DNA of 64,000 bases from Siphonodentalium dalli (GCA_032622095.1 CP136064.1:134551129-134615128), one strand, 5' to 3'. Positions 26,757 through 40,589 are shown, counted from the first letter of the stretch. The notes: generated by a model from the sequence alone, not told the origin. Made by a program: numbers and translations.

Positions 26757-27738
26757 GTCTTTACCGTTATTAGTGAAATATCCGTGGCGAGTATGACCAA
26801 TTCACTTGATAATTTCTTGAATATTCTCTTTCAATACAATCATCATCTAGTGCCTTCTTATTAAGTCCTTCAAAACATTTGTGTTTCTGAAAACTTATTT
26901 GAGAAAATTCGGTCAGACTCAAAGAGCCTGAGTTCTGTTACACTAATTATGTGTCCACTCCGTTATAGCCCTGAATTTATTAAAACAAACATTTCTGGAA
27001 AAATTCTTTAGGTGGTTACAACTGCTATCAGAGTGTTATAAGTTTCTCAGTTGGATGAGACCACCCTTTGCACTATATGTGAGAAAAACTAAGTTATGTG
27101 TCTTTACCGTTATATCAATTGGTCTTTACCGTTATAACGGTAGAGACATGAAAATAACGGTAAATATTACAAAGTGAGTCTAGGACGTCTTATATAATGT
27201 GTGAATTATAACAGTGTGAATCTGAGTTCCACTGTGATAAATGCGATCATTAAAAACATATTAAACAATGGTACTAAAGTTCTTTATCTCAAATTAACTT
27301 GAAACTAATACATCCACTCCATTGTGTCTCTACCGTTAATACATAATATTCATGTCTTCACCGTTATGTCATTACCATTAAAAATATAACGGTATAGACA
27401 ACTGAAAAAATGTTCAATCCAATGTCATTCAAAACTAAAGAGACAAAAGGGAATGACAGTTGGGATGTTTATGATAGCAAATCAGAGCAATACTACGGAG
27501 CTTAAATTTCAATATTAATCAAGGGATTCTGCATATTCAATACATCATATGTCTTTACCGTTATGAGGTAACGGTATGAACAAATGTCGAAACTTTTAAG
27601 TTGGTGTGGAACATAAACAAGGAGATCCCAAGCTTTGCTGGTTTATATATGGAAACTGGTCATGAAAAGCTTCATGGTAGGGCATCCCAAATAGAAATCT
27701 TTTGTGGTCATGAAAGTGACAAATGTCTTTACTGTTAT
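26757..27738. repeat. Cluster of GTCTTTACCGTTAT motifs in both orientations
   Basis: The 14-mer GTCTTTACCGTTAT or a one- to two-base variant occurs at 26757, 27100, 27122, 27326, 27354, 27551 and 27725. Inverted copies (ATAACGGTA[G/T]AGAC) start at 27134 and 27386, with partial ones near 27154 and 27566. Several are paired head to head. Spacing is irregular, so it is not a simple tandem repeat. The core AACGG is a Myb-type recognition core. It is intronic in PAK. It may be an enhancer or the subterminal repeats of an unrecognised transposon. Confidence 0.65.
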
Positions 27739-29493
<1,755 letters not shown>

Positions 29494-29721
29494 TAAATAA
29501 TTTATTTCCAATATCTTTGCGCCCACAGTTGGAACTCTCCAATCCAACACCCCCATATTGTATTGATATTGGTGACAGCAAACTTGTTGGGATATCTTCA
29601 AACCAGTGGAAAAAGACATATACATGTACCAAATTACCCATTAAAACTCAACTCACTTTAATGTATTTAGAATCGACCATACCACTCCATAGAAAACATC
29701 ATCTGAACTACGCTCAATTGT

Positions 29722-30028
29722 AAATATTTACATCTCAATTCGGGATGCAACATCGGCGATAAACTAACGCAAACGATTTCGACATTTAGAGTCATTGCAT
29801 TTAATTAATATATAAAAATGACGGTGTGTGTTGTCGATTTGGATTAATATTTGCAAAAAATAACTACTTTGAGCAAGATTATTTTCCATCTCTATTTGAT
29901 CACCCTACCGGAGTGTATCACATCACTTTAAACTTTCCAAGTTCCTAATGAATCCATTGACTCCAGCACATAAAATTATACACTCAACACGTTGAGCTAC
30001 AATGTCATTGACACTTTCATTGGATGAA
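29722..30028 (-). repeat. S-family dispersed repeat, longest copy
   Basis: Minus-strand orientation. It starts with the terminus GAAAGTGTCAATGACA, then TTGTAGCTCAAC, includes GTCAATGGATTCAT, and continues into the body shared with 4800-5060. The short palindrome GTGTCAATGACAC at the terminus is the most conserved part. Five or more fragments in this window share this exact end, which suggests a transposed unit (SINE-like or MITE-like); no tRNA promoter boxes were identified. Confidence 0.6.
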
Positions 30029-30303
30029 CGGATGACAATGGATGAGGTGGTCGGTGAAATTGGCTAGCGGGGTTGTTGATTTGTTGTCTTTTTTTTTTTC
30101 GTTTTATTGGCATTTTAGACTTTTTTGATGTCTCTGGGTGCCCGATAGGAAATCATTGATGTCATTCAACATTTGTCTGCAGCCTGTTATTGGAATCAAA
30201 TTGAATTGATTCTCAGGGCCCTCGTCTACACAAGCTGTGATTTCTGTTATCTAAATAAGGACCCTCTCAGCTGATAAAATGTTGCCGAAATTATGTTTTG
30301 CAG

Positions 30304-30441
30304 GCCCTCTACCTAATTGCTACTAATGGAAAACCTGATATAAAAGGTAAAAATAAGTTATCACCTGTCTTCCAAGATTTCCTCGACAATTGCCTTGATG
30401 TCGATGTAGAAAACAGATTAGCTGCTTCTGAGCTACTCAAG
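30304..30441 (+). CDS. PAK: p21-activated kinase, C-lobe exon
   Basis: Encodes 46 residues: [16 protein letters not shown], then [16 protein letters not shown] and [12 protein letters not shown]. This is the C-lobe end of the PAK kinase domain; the Arg in VENRLAA is the conserved subdomain XI Arg. Both splice junctions are phase 0 (acceptor TTTTGCAG, donor AAG|GTAAGT). The neighbour exons join in frame, and the combined reading has no stop or frameshift. Confidence 0.95.
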
Positions 30442-30727
30442 GTAAGTACAATTGTGCAAACATCCGCGAAAAATATGGATTGAATCATGAGGCAGGTAGC
30501 ATAGATTAATCACAAATGTCTCTTCTTTTGTTGTAGCTGTAGATCATTTCGGTTCATCAGATTATTGAGGGACTGTGTCAGAGTGGCGACTGCAAAAACA
30601 ACCTCCCACAGTTAAGTTGAGGAGGTGGGGGATATATTGTATCAGCTTGTCTGTACATCCACAGACTCAACTTCACCTGACCTTTTATTAGCTTGACAGA
30701 CAAGGTCTCTGGTGGAGATTAATATTA

Positions 30728-30874
30728 TCCATCATGACCTGGGGTGTGGGATGGAAAAATCTCACCCGAGGGGCCAGATATTTGGGCCGGACACGAGGCT
30801 TGCCAAGTGTTCGGACCAAATATCTGGCCCCGAGGGTGAGATTTTTCAATGCCCACATCCCAGGTCATGATGGA
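30728..30874. repeat. Short foldback (hairpin) repeat
   Basis: TCCATCATGACCTGGG at the left pairs with CCCAGGTCATGATGGA at the right. Inside, AAAATCTCACCC pairs with GGGTGAGATTTT and CAGATATTTGG with CCAAATATCTG. Total length is about 147 bases. A relative at about 62020-62165 has the same order (AAAATCTCGCCCTCGGG; CGGGTAACAT). Confidence 0.8.
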
Positions 30875-31889
30875 TTATTTTTCTCCCAACCCAAGAGCTT
30901 CATTCCGATTTTTTGTTTGATACCAATCTTGGTACATTCCAGTAGCTTCGTAGTGGTACATCTGGGGAGAAATCTGATGCCATATTCATGTTTATCTGGG
31001 ATGGGTACAGGACACAGGTATATACTGTAAAAACAAAGCGCGTTACCCGTGCGTGCAGTGGTATTACGTTAGAGTGAAATCGACATGGTCTTGTGAAATA
31101 TTTATGTGGAAATTGGCTAGTTCAAATCAGAATGAGTACGATATTGTCAGAAATACACCTCTGCCAGGACTTGCACTGTATCACGAAGAAGAAGTAGAAT
31201 GAATTACAACCAACAAAACCATCGAAACACATCATTAATTTAATTACCCAATGACAGTGGTCAGACCAGTGTAGCGAGGGTACTGAACTATATATATTTT
31301 GTAATTTGTCTTACATTTATACATGTTCGGCAATCTCAACGACTCTGCATAAATTTGTTCAGCCGATCAGAGTGACATAAAGCTGGTGTTTATTGCGCTA
31401 ATTTATTTGGGGGATAATTGTAGTTCACGATTAACTGGGGCTTAATTAACACCTGTGATTGCAAACGCCTTTACTGATGGGAAAGCTATATATGGACACA
31501 GCTAGAGGTACAATAAAGGCTCACTCTCGTCAGTGAACAATTTCACTCCAATTTCCGTTTAGAAGATAAGATTACAAGTAATCACGCTAATCGGTTGAAT
31601 AGACACTCCTACAGGAGGACATACTTGGTTTTATACAACGATTTGGGGTACATTAGGTTAGTACGATACATGAACGACTGAAGGGGTCACTCTCATCAAA
31701 AAAGTGCTAAGGGTACAGGTTTATAAATCTCATTCTAAATGACGTTTACATTTCATGTCTGCGATGATGTCAAGTAACAGTGCGTCTAGGAATAAAGAGT
31801 CTGATCAGTGGTCTGATATGGAAAAATTATTTGGTGCCAGACCGCCAATGGAGTTTGTTTTTTTATGTCTTTGAATATTATCATTTATG
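30875..31889. other. PAK intron, nothing recognised
   Basis: Unique-looking AT-rich sequence. No conserved frame, transposon end or tandem repeat was seen. Confidence 0.35.
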
Positions 31890-32625
31890 GTATCTCGGAC
31901 AATATTTTTCTATTCTTCTCTAAAAGCAAGGAATTGTTGAACTTCCACAATCGAGTGATCTGTACGATAGCCCGGAAGTATGTCTAATGCATCAGAAACA
32001 AGATTAAGGAGGTCTGATGAGATCAGAAAAAAGTCAAGCCTTGCCATTTTTAATGGAGATTTTCTGCGCCATGTATAATTTTTACTTGTTTGGTTTATTA
32101 GATGCCATGGATCGATTAAACCATGGGCATGTGACATTGCCTCCATATCCGTTTGGCTTGAGTATTATCGGTATGGAGATAGCTGTATGTGTCAAGTTTT
32201 TGGTCCTGAACTAGATTCTTTATTACCTGAGTGTTCCCAATGGAGGCAATTTTATCCTTAATAGCTTTGTTGAATCTCGGATTGTCATCATTGGGTCCAG
32301 TAAATAACTGCTAATGTAACTCGAATTTCCTCTAATGAGATATCCAAGAGAATAAAGTTACCATTTTTATCTTGTATAGAATCGTGTAATTCAAATTGAA
32401 ATGTATTTTAAAACAAGATGGCCACACCTCTGGACTGTGAGCTATAAGAAGAGAATTTGCACTCAAACCCCTATCCGGATCTTATTATGTTCTCTTGGTC
32501 TGTCGTGCAGTGTGTGTCTTGAAGACAGTATACCAAACCATTAATAGACTTGAGGTGGTCCAACACATCCCGTCTTTTCTTGCTCTGATTCATACCTCGG
32601 CAGTTCTTATGATCTTAACGGTAGA
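31890..32625 (-). pseudogene. LINE endonuclease fragment (L1/Tx1-like)
   Basis: Minus-strand frames carry the signatures of the apurinic-type endonuclease of non-LTR retrotransposons: NCRGMNQSKKRRDVLDHLKS, then LQDTHC, SRGVAIL, YGPNDDNPRF, and near the end KNYTWRRKSPLKMARLDFFL followed by PGYRTDHS. The order is correct. RLDFF..S and TDHS are the last catalytic blocks. Several stops and frame changes are present, and the reverse transcriptase that should follow is absent, so this is a dead fragment in the PAK intron. The target or family within LINEs is uncertain. Confidence 0.75.
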
Positions 32626-33171
32626 CATTATTATTATCATCCTGGACCAAGCTGAACTTTTGTTGACACATTCTACATAATACAGGTAGGTGTACATATA
32701 TAGTGGGTTAACACATGTAAAATATAGGTTGATGTTACATAATGCATTAAATTTTGCAGCCGTTGATATATATGAATAGTACAAATACAGAGGCATGTAA
32801 AATTGGTGATCATAGACATTAATGTGACACCGAGCGTAATGAAAGCATACAACATTCATACTGGGGAGGGGAGGAGTTAAATATGTTATGTACACTTATT
32901 TTCGTGCAGTTCTTTCGGCATGCTATTTCCTATGTATATCTATATACTACCTATGGTTGTTGCCAAGCTAAATTTACACCTATTAGCAGAATGAGTTCCC
33001 AGAGGGTGAAGTTAGTGATGCTATTTTTACCCAAAATACAGATTGAGTTTGAATATGTGTTTGATCCAAGTTTTTTTTACGGAGTTAAGGGAGTATGTCA
33101 AAACCTTTTTTGCATATGCGAAAAAAATGCGATAAAAGTGCAAAAAATGTGGCTTCATTATCACTGTTTTT
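32626..33171. repeat. Intron sequence with dispersed repeat
   Basis: The part from about 33000 shares GAATATGTGTTTGATCCAAG with 59135-59160. The rest shows nothing recognisable. Confidence 0.35.
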
Positions 33172-34175
33172 AGCTCACCTGAGACAAAGTCTCCGGTGGA
33201 GCTATAGTCATCACTCCTCGTCCGTTGTCCATCCATCTGTCCGTCTGTCCATCCGTCCGTCCATCCGGTCGTCCGCTCTCACGAGAGGGTTTTGTGTGGG
33301 TTTATTTGTGGAGAGGAAGCCCTTGTGTGTCTTTTTTGACTTGTGTGGCTAGCCACATAACTTGGACAATAAAAAACATTCAAAAAAGGGTTTTGTGAGG
33401 ATCTGAATCGCCTGCCAGAAGCCACCCAAAAATTATTTTCCATCAGCTGTCCAAAAAAATGGACAACCCACCTCCACCATTTCAGTCAAAGCGTTTTTAG
33501 TAGGATTTTGTGTGGCTTTATCTGTGGAGAGGAAGCCCTTGTGTGTCTTTTTTGACTTGTGTCGCTAGCCACATAACATGGACAATAAAAAAAAAATTGT
33601 GTGTCTACTAGCCTAAAGAGTCAAGAAACAGCCAGATTTGGATAAAAGGCTCACAAATTCATTTTAAAAACCACACAAAATGCACTGTAATTCATTCATT
33701 CAACTATCTATTTGCGGGAACAAAAACTATTTTAAAAAGCCACACAGAACGGACAGTTTACAAAAGCACACAACTATCTGTTTGTAAGAACAAAAATAAA
33801 AGCCACGCAAGTCATTTTTTACAGACTCACAAAATTTTAGCCCCACGACTACCATTTTGTAGGTAGTACCGTCCGTCCATCAACAATTCTTTAAAACATA
33901 TTCTTCGGAACATAACTGTCATAAGACCGAATGGGTTCATATTTGGTGTGGATGTTCCCTAGGTGACTCACATTCAGATTTGTTCAAATGAGGTCACTGG
34001 GTCAAATAGTTGTGAAAGCAGGGCCATAACTCTATTCCTCCATAGTAATTCTTAGAATGACTTCTTCTCAAGAACCATTGGGCCGATTTAGCTTATATTT
34101 GGTATGGAGGGTCCTTGGGTGACTGGGGTTCAGATTTGTTCAAATGGGTCACTGGGTCAAATAGGGCCATTGCCA
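33172..34175 (+). repeat. Dispersed repeat of mollusc-like type with CCGT microsatellite
   Basis: Begins TAGCTCACCTGAGACAAAGT, followed by a GTCC/ATCC-rich microsatellite (about 33222-33275). It then has two copies of a roughly 215-bp tandem block (GTGGAGAGGAAGCCCTTGTG at about 33308 and 33523). It ends in wording such as AAATGGGTCACTGGGTCAAA. Similar text is widespread in lophotrochozoan genomes as I remember them; this was not checked. Confidence 0.55.
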
Positions 34176-35218
34176 GGGACAAATGTTTTTTAGATTGAAC
34201 TTATTGTTCAATTTAAACAAAAAACAAAAATCAATTTATTTGAATTTTTTTTGTTTTTTTGTTTTGTTTGCAAATTAATTTTTATGTGTACCCATATCAT
34301 GTATGGTACACTAAGGATTATCAGATTCACGTATGTACTATGTAATATTAGGATAATTTAAACGCGATATAATAACATTTACATGTATCACAAATTTCAA
34401 TTTCGATTCCAGTACCCGCCCTGCCAGAGTGATTGAGATTTCTTCCATTGTACGCGTGATTTATATTTTAGGCCCCTCCAATACAAATATTTGACAGTCT
34501 TTAATATGTCATAATTATGTTCTCCATAAAAAGTAAACCGCCACTACGAATGAACTTCACTGTGCATAATTCCGATAGTAACTCCCCTCATGTTGGAACA
34601 CCGGCAATTGAAAGACAAAAGTTTATTTCCAATATTAATGCTTTAAACCCACCGATCTACTGTGCGATAAAAGTACTCGCAAAATTCAAAACACCAGTGT
34701 CGTATTCGATAATAATTGGTGACGTCACAAAATAAGATATAGTCTATATACAACCCAAAGTGCCTGGCTTTGTTCGTTATTGTGAGTTTACAATGAAAAT
34801 ATCTAGGTGATTCAATCGAGGAATACAGCAATTTTGACTGTCAAAAAACTAACAAAACAATCTAAAAGTGCACATGATCTTTATTGTAATATAACTTTGT
34901 CAAAATATCATGTTTAAATGAATGGATGATTATCCATGTGAAAGATTGTCTGAAAATATTTTTCTGGCATTTGTCGGCCATTTTGGATATTTGCTGCAGA
35001 TCTTACTCTTCCTTAACAAACTTTGAGGATATTTTTAATGTTCAGAAGTCTTTAAAAGTATTAAAACTGAGATATATACTGCAGAATATATTAATATTAA
35101 GAAACAATTTAAAAATATCAGCTCACCCTACATTCATATCTATTGGTGAAATGTTTTTAAAATGTACATGCATGTTTAGGATCACTTCTGGATGGGAGCT
35201 CTCAAACGATATTCAATA
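34176..35218. other. PAK intron, nothing recognised
   Basis: AT-rich sequence. The frames 34517-34735 and 34926-35219 have no motif and look random. Confidence 0.35.
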
Positions 35219-35470
35219 AAAAAAACATGGCTGCTGGCATCCTTCTTTGATTTTACACCTTACCACTAATTACTTTGGCATGCCGTACAGCCAACAATTT
35301 TTATGCAATTGATCCCATACCTCATAATTTTATATGGCTCTTCGGGTTGACCTCCGGTCACTTAAACATTTAAGCTTTCCACATTCTTTATTTCTCCAAT
35401 GACTATAATGTATGACATTATCCCCTGTCCAAGTTGAGCTACAGTGTCATTGATATTTTCATTTATACAA
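35219..35470 (-). repeat. G-family unit followed by S-family terminus
   Basis: AAAAAACATGGCTGCTGGCA through GGGTTGACCTCCGGTC is one degenerate G unit (see 48795). From 35370 the S-family end follows on the minus strand, TTGAGCTACAGTGTCATTGA at about 35432. The same G-then-S adjacency recurs at 60120-60245. Confidence 0.55.
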
Positions 35471-35830
35471 ACATGCAAACTTGTCAAAAAGACCCATTCC
35501 CACTTTAGATTTCTGATTGATTACTATAATTGGTAACCCAGTGCTCTCAGCAAATGTTGTCAACTTAAAATATTTTCCGTGATACTTGATTGGGTGATGT
35601 TGGACAAAATAAAAAACTCAGATTCAATCAACAAATTTATTATGGATGTCTGTTCGGTAAGTATTGAAATCAGACCTGGAGCTAGCCAATGCTGAGGTGG
35701 AATGCTTTGTTGACATGTGCCCCAGAAAGAAAAATATAATATAAAATTGGATGCACGCATGCTTTTCAAATTTGTTTGGCCTGAGAAATGTAAAATTAAC
35801 TTTGTGGCCTAATTCAAAACATTTTTTCAG

Positions 35831-35914
35831 CATCCTTTCCTCCGACTGTCGAAGCCTCTTGCTAGCCTGGTTCCTCTAATATTCGCAGCCAAGGAAGCTC
35901 AGAAGGGTCACTGA
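35831..35914 (+). CDS. PAK: p21-activated kinase, last exon
   Basis: Encodes [17 protein letters not shown] then [10 protein letters not shown] and a TGA stop at 35912-35914. The [14 protein letters not shown] tail is the conserved C-terminus of group I PAKs. The acceptor is ATTTTTTCAG and the intron is phase 0. With the four exons upstream it gives a continuous 203-residue stretch from hinge to stop. Possible polyadenylation signals AATAAA lie at 36041 and 36061. Confidence 0.95.
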   Translation, partial: HPFLRLSKPLASLVPLIFAAKEAQKGH

Positions 35915-36040
35915 CAACAGGTCTGTTTATGATACTTTCATTATTATTGAAATACAGTTCTGTTAATTGTAGCTTTTAATTGAAGTTGGACATTTTACAC
36001 ATAAATTAGAGAAATACTGTTCTTCTCTCTTGCAAAAACT

Positions 36041-36066
36041 AATAAAACAATATATAAATTAATAAA
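36041..36066 (+). terminator. Candidate PAK polyadenylation signals
   Basis: AATAAA occurs at 36041-36046 and 36061-36066, 127-152 bases after the stop codon. The surrounding AT-rich sequence makes chance hexamers common. Confidence 0.4.
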
Positions 36067-36228
36067 AGAAACAAATAATTAGTCTGTGGGTCAAGTCTTA
36101 GAAAGCCTGTAGTTTAGAAGCTGGCTGCAACCCCCCCCCCCCCCCCTTGTTGTTGCCTGCTTCAGAATGTCTACCAAAATAGATTATTCAGACAAGACAA
36201 ATCTTACGAGTACAAGTGTAGTGTCCAC

Positions 36229-36807
36229 CAGGGTCCACACTGGACCAAAATTAACTTTTGCCAAATAATTTGCCAAATGAAAATATTTTTTTGCCATATT
36301 ATTTTAGCATTTGCCAAATGCTATTCCTGATAGTATCATTTTCTGCAACCTTCAGTGTTATGTTTCGACACTCATGGTCTGAACGACTTTTGATATCGAT
36401 AGAAAATCAGTTAGTTAATAATTAATTATACTCGCATCTCTATTGTGGTGTATCATATAACAATAAGCTAATCAACGAACAATACAATGGTAGAAGGGTT
36501 GCTTCATCAGAAGGGCATATCACAGCAGGATTATAGCTATAGTAATCCCTCCAACCATCGGTACTAATGCTATGAGATTAACTGTATCTTAATAGAGGTG
36601 TTAACTTTTTCTAAACCTTATAAAACACAACTAATATAATTATGTCCGGGATTCGTTGTAAGAGTTTCCTGAAATGAATGATATTGATTGACCAATATTT
36701 TTCAACTTTCTTGGGGAATTAAAAAGTGATTTGCCAAAACTTTTTGAAAATATTTTTTGCCAAATGTTAATTATTTTTGCCATTGGTAAGTGGCAGCGCG
36801 AACCCTG
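36229..36807. mobile_element. Small hAT-like MITE with 8-bp duplication
   Basis: Left end CAGGGTCCACACTGG, right end the complement of CAGGGTTCGCGCTGCC. It is flanked by GTGTCCAC (36221-36228) and GTGTCCGC (36808-36815), an 8-bp duplication with one difference. CAGGG ends and 8-bp duplications fit hAT. The motif TTTGCCAAAT recurs near both ends. No transposase. It lies in the 3' flank of PAK. Confidence 0.8.
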
Positions 36808-37112
36808 GTGTCCGCGTATAACAAAATTACTGTGGTTATAAAATTCTATTAATTGTGAATCACCATAAAACAACATGAGATACAATACTTGACCAATTTA
36901 TAAGCTTGTTCGAAAAAATTGCGATAAATATTTTGAAATTGCAAAAAAAAATTTAAAAAAAGAAGGTGAACCACATAGGCTATTTAACTGCAACATATCT
37001 AAGAATTTGCCCCAACTATGTAGAAAACAATTTGAATATTGGAATGCCAATTATATTTCTGTTAAAATGCGCTGTGGGCATAAATTTTAAACCCCCTCTC
37101 ATAATTTCACTT

Positions 37113-37179
37113 TAGTCCTGGAGGTATTGTTGACCTCTGCACCCCCCAGGACTTAACTTCACCCCACTAATTTTCTTTC
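37113..37179 (-). repeat. X/Y repeat copy 2, left piece
   Basis: Reverse complement of about 2955-3030 (GGGGTGAAGTT; AATTAGTGGGG). It is cut at TTAA by the element that follows; its other piece resumes at 43695. Confidence 0.65.
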
Positions 37180-37461
37180 TTAACCCTTTGGTGAGTAGAA
37201 CGACATATATGTCGCCTATCGGTTCAGGAGTAGAACGACATATATGTCTTTTCAGGAAGTGTTATTTTATGTAGACATAACTTCAATTTTACTTCGCAGT
37301 CAATCTCTCGTCTTTAAATAGGATAGCAATCTTGCGCATGCGCCAAATCGAGCTAAATTCACTCTGTACTTTGCGTTTGTCGTGAGCGGTCACGATTTCA
37401 ATTTGTCGCAGAAAATCTTTTGCGCCAAGCGAGTTGTACATTGTACAAAATATAAGACATT

Positions 37462-38610
37462 ATGTCCCAGTTGGACAAGAACTTAGACCTTCCGGGCAGT
37501 TCGACGAACTGTGAAAAAATTATGGACGCCGTTCATAAACCGCCGGTTGTAAAACCGACCAAGCCTTTGTCAAAAGGGAAGGCTCCCATTTCCGGGAAGG
37601 TTGCCACGAAAACGGGTGATATCACCCCACGTGGTAATGGCGATTCTGAAGTGCTTCGCCATTTGCAGCTTATTGCTGAAAATCAATCAATGCAGGGAGC
37701 CAAGTTGGTGGATATGGCCGAGCGGTTAGTTAATCTTGAAAACCAACAGTATGTGTATCCTGATTATTCCGCCAATGATGGTGATTGTAACTATTACGAA
37801 TCCTATACCAACGACGTTGGCGACACGGAACAATTTCAACCAGATGAAGAATCTGTGGCAGCCGAAAAACAGGCACATTACCGATTTACCGCGATGCGGA
37901 TTAAGTTCGACTCGCAAGAGATTGTGGGGTCACATATAGACCCAATTCTTGCAGATTCTGTAACTAACATGTTTCGAAAAGGCATCGAGGATGACCAGTT
38001 TCAAAAAATGACACGGGACGAAACCAATGCTAGACCTGAGAACTGTGAAGGTTTACAGGTCGTAAAAGTAAATCAACTTGTGTGGGACTTGATGTCCCAG
38101 CCTGCACGGACTTCTGACAAAAAGTTTCAGAATGTGGAAACCGCTCTGGTCAAGGCAGCTGTTATTCTCACTAAAATGGTTGATTCGGCGGCCCAGGTGG
38201 AAACTAGTAACCAGTTTCTCTCCACGGTTATTGATCAAACAAATGATGCTTTGGCCGTATTAGGGGATGGCAATTTCCTTCTAAATACGGTGCGGAAAGA
38301 TCTCCTAAAACTAAAAGGTCAATATGTTCATCTATGCCAACATTCACTGCCGTACACGGATTTCCTGTTCGGCGACGATGTCTCGAAAGCAGCAAGAGAT
38401 ATCGAAGATACATGGAAAATTGGCAATAAAATCGTACATGGCTCGGGACGTGTAAAGTACCCGCCCAGAGGTCGTGGTCGTGGTGGCAGAGGTCACAGGG
38501 CAAAACTGTACTCCCATCGTGAACAGCGACCTACCGGTACCTATCCTGCCAGTTACTCGAGAGATCCAAAAAACGTACAGCGGGGATCCAGAGGGCGTGC
38601 TGGTCGTTAA
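37462..38610 (+). CDS. DIRS gag-like protein
   Basis: An intact 382-codon frame on the DIRS sense strand. It has no long hydrophobic stretch. The last part is basic and Arg/Gly-rich (PPRGRGRGGRGHR, then RDPKNVQRGSRGRAGR), consistent with nucleic-acid binding. Position as first gene and composition support a gag-like structural role; no zinc knuckle is visible. The start at 37462 follows the left inverted repeat closely. The next gene opens in another frame and overlaps the end. Confidence 0.75.
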   Translation: MSQLDKNLDLPGSSTNCEKIMDAVHKPPVVKPTKPLSKGKAPISGKVATKTGDITPRGNGDSEVLRHLQLIAENQSMQGAKLVDMAERLVNLENQQYVYPDYSANDGDCNYYESYTNDVGDTEQFQPDEESVAAEKQAHYRFTAMRIKFDSQEIVGSHIDPILADSVTNMFRKGIEDDQFQKMTRDETNARPENCEGLQVVKVNQLVWDLMSQPARTSDKKFQNVETALVKAAVILTKMVDSAAQVETSNQFLSTVIDQTNDALAVLGDGNFLLNTVRKDLLKLKGQYVHLCQHSLPYTDFLFGDDVSKAARDIEDTWKIGNKIVHGSGRVKYPPRGRGRGGRGHRAKLYSHREQRPTGTYPASYSRDPKNVQRGSRGRAGR

Positions 38611-38612
38611 AT

Positions 38613-40589
38613 CGGCCTACCACACAGGTATGTGAATGTCTTCTTGATCCCGATCAGAAATTTATTGCGGGTAACCTTACAAACTTTTTAGAAAATTGGC
38701 AAGCTCTCACACGAGACCCAGTTATTCTTGATGTTGTTCAACATTGCCACATTGAGTTTGGTGAAAAAGGGCCACCTGTGCAAGCCACAGGAAAGTATGT
38801 CCAAAATCATGTCAAATCATCAGAACTTGATCAGATTGATGATGCCATCGAAAAGCTTTTGGCACAAAAAGTCCTTCTTAACGTCCCAGAAACTGAGGGG
38901 CAATATATATCGCCAATATTCATCCGACCTAAGCCAGATACCACTGAAGTGAGGTTGATTCTGAACTTGAAAAAATTTAACGAATTTGTTCCCTATCACC
39001 ACTTCAAGATGGAAACTTTTGAAGCAGCTTTGGCACTTATAAAACCAAACATGTTTATGTGCATTGCTGACATACATCATGCTTACTACTCGGTCTTTTT
39101 GGCAGAACAACATCAAAAATACTTCAGGTTTCGATGGAAGGGTTCTACTTACCAATACACTTGCCTTCCTAACGGGTATGCGGCGGCACCCCGATTATTC
39201 ATAAGCTAATGAAACCTGTTTTTTCTAACCTGCGATTGCAAGGTTACCTAAATACCAGCTTTATTGACGATACTCTCTGTATGGCTAATACAGAAGAAGA
39301 CTGCGTCAGAAATGTGCATGCTACTATCACATTACAAGTTTACCAACCTGGGTTTCATGATTCACCCAATAAAGTCCGTGCTGAAACCCACTCAAGAAAT
39401 CACTTTATTGGGCAATATTATTAATACTGTGACCATGACGGTTCACTTACCTCCAGATAAAATAAACAGGGTCAAAGACTCCTGTTCAAATATGTCCAAA
39501 TTGTCATTTAGTACCATTCGAGAAGTGGCTCGTGTTATTGGCATACTGATTTCAACCTTTGCGGCTGTCGAATATGGCAGGCTGCATTATCGAGTACTGG
39601 AACTCAATAAGGTTAACGCACTCCGACAAAGTGCTGGTCGGTTTGATGCTTTGATGCCTATAACACAAGCCATGAAGCATGAACTTGCATGGTGGTTTCT
39701 ATATATAGAAAGTCAGGTTCGGCATATCATTAGAGCCACTCCCTCTATAACGATTTACACAGATAGTAGCCTCAAAGGTTGGGGAGCTGTTCAATCTGGT
39801 CACTCTGTAGGTGGCCGTTGGTCAGTGTCTGAAAGTAACATGCACATAATTTTTTTGGAAATGTTAGCTATCAAATTTGCATTACAAGCTTTCATGGCGA
39901 AATTGAGAAATAAAAATGTGTTAATATTAACTGACAGCACAACTGCCATGGCATGCATTAATAACATGGGTGGGATGAAATCCCTCAAATGTAATTCTCT
40001 TAGTCAAGACATATGGAACCTATGTCATGCTAATGGGATTTGGTTATTCTGTTCTCACATACCTGGATCGAAAAATGTAGCTGATGGTCCTTCAAGGGTC
40101 TTTAATGATCGGCTAGATTGGGAACTGCATGAACATGTGTTCAATGACATCTGCCAGCTCTGGGGTATCCCCAACATTGATCTTTTTGCTTCTCGACTAA
40201 ATGCAAAAACACCATTATACTGTGCATGGAAAATGGAGCCTGAGGCTACCCATATTGATGCATTCACCTTGAATTGGGGAAACTATGATTTATATTATCT
40301 ATTTCCACCTTTCAGTTTAATAGCTCGCTGCATTCAGAAGATCAGTCAGGATCGGGCCACATGCATCATGATCGTTCCATTGTGGCCCACACAACCATGG
40401 TATCCTTTGGTGAGGGACCTCATGGTAGACAGTCCCAGAGTTCATCCAAAGGCGGAGGATTTACTGCAGCTACCGCGGCAGAAGACGGAACATCCACTCT
40501 TCCCACACTTGACGTTGATCGCCTGCAAAGTGTTCGGCAACAATACCGCTGTGCTGGATTTTCATCACAAGCAACCTCTATTCTTATGA
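38613..40589 (+). pseudogene. DIRS reverse transcriptase and RNase H, two compensating frameshifts
   Basis: The frame is open from just beyond the gag stop and carries RT blocks (SPIFIRPKP, EVRLILNLKKFN, then ADIHHAYYSVFL and LPNGYAAAPRLF). Near 39205 the reading moves to another frame, which holds the active site SFIDDTLCMAN (39257-39289) where YIDD/YADD is usual. Near 39335 it returns to the first frame (NLGFMIHPIKSV). The RNase H part is complete: IYTDSSLKGWGAV, FLEMLAIKF, LILTDSTTAM and NVADGPSR give D, E, D and D. The C-terminal section LFASRLNAKTPLYCAW is typical of DIRS. The ORF overlaps the recombinase start by about 230 bases. The two shifts cancel, so both ends stay in frame. Confidence 0.85.

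Noticed and set aside
36041-36066. A firm PAK transcript end
   Set aside because: AATAAA is frequent by chance here; kept only as a low-confidence candidate.
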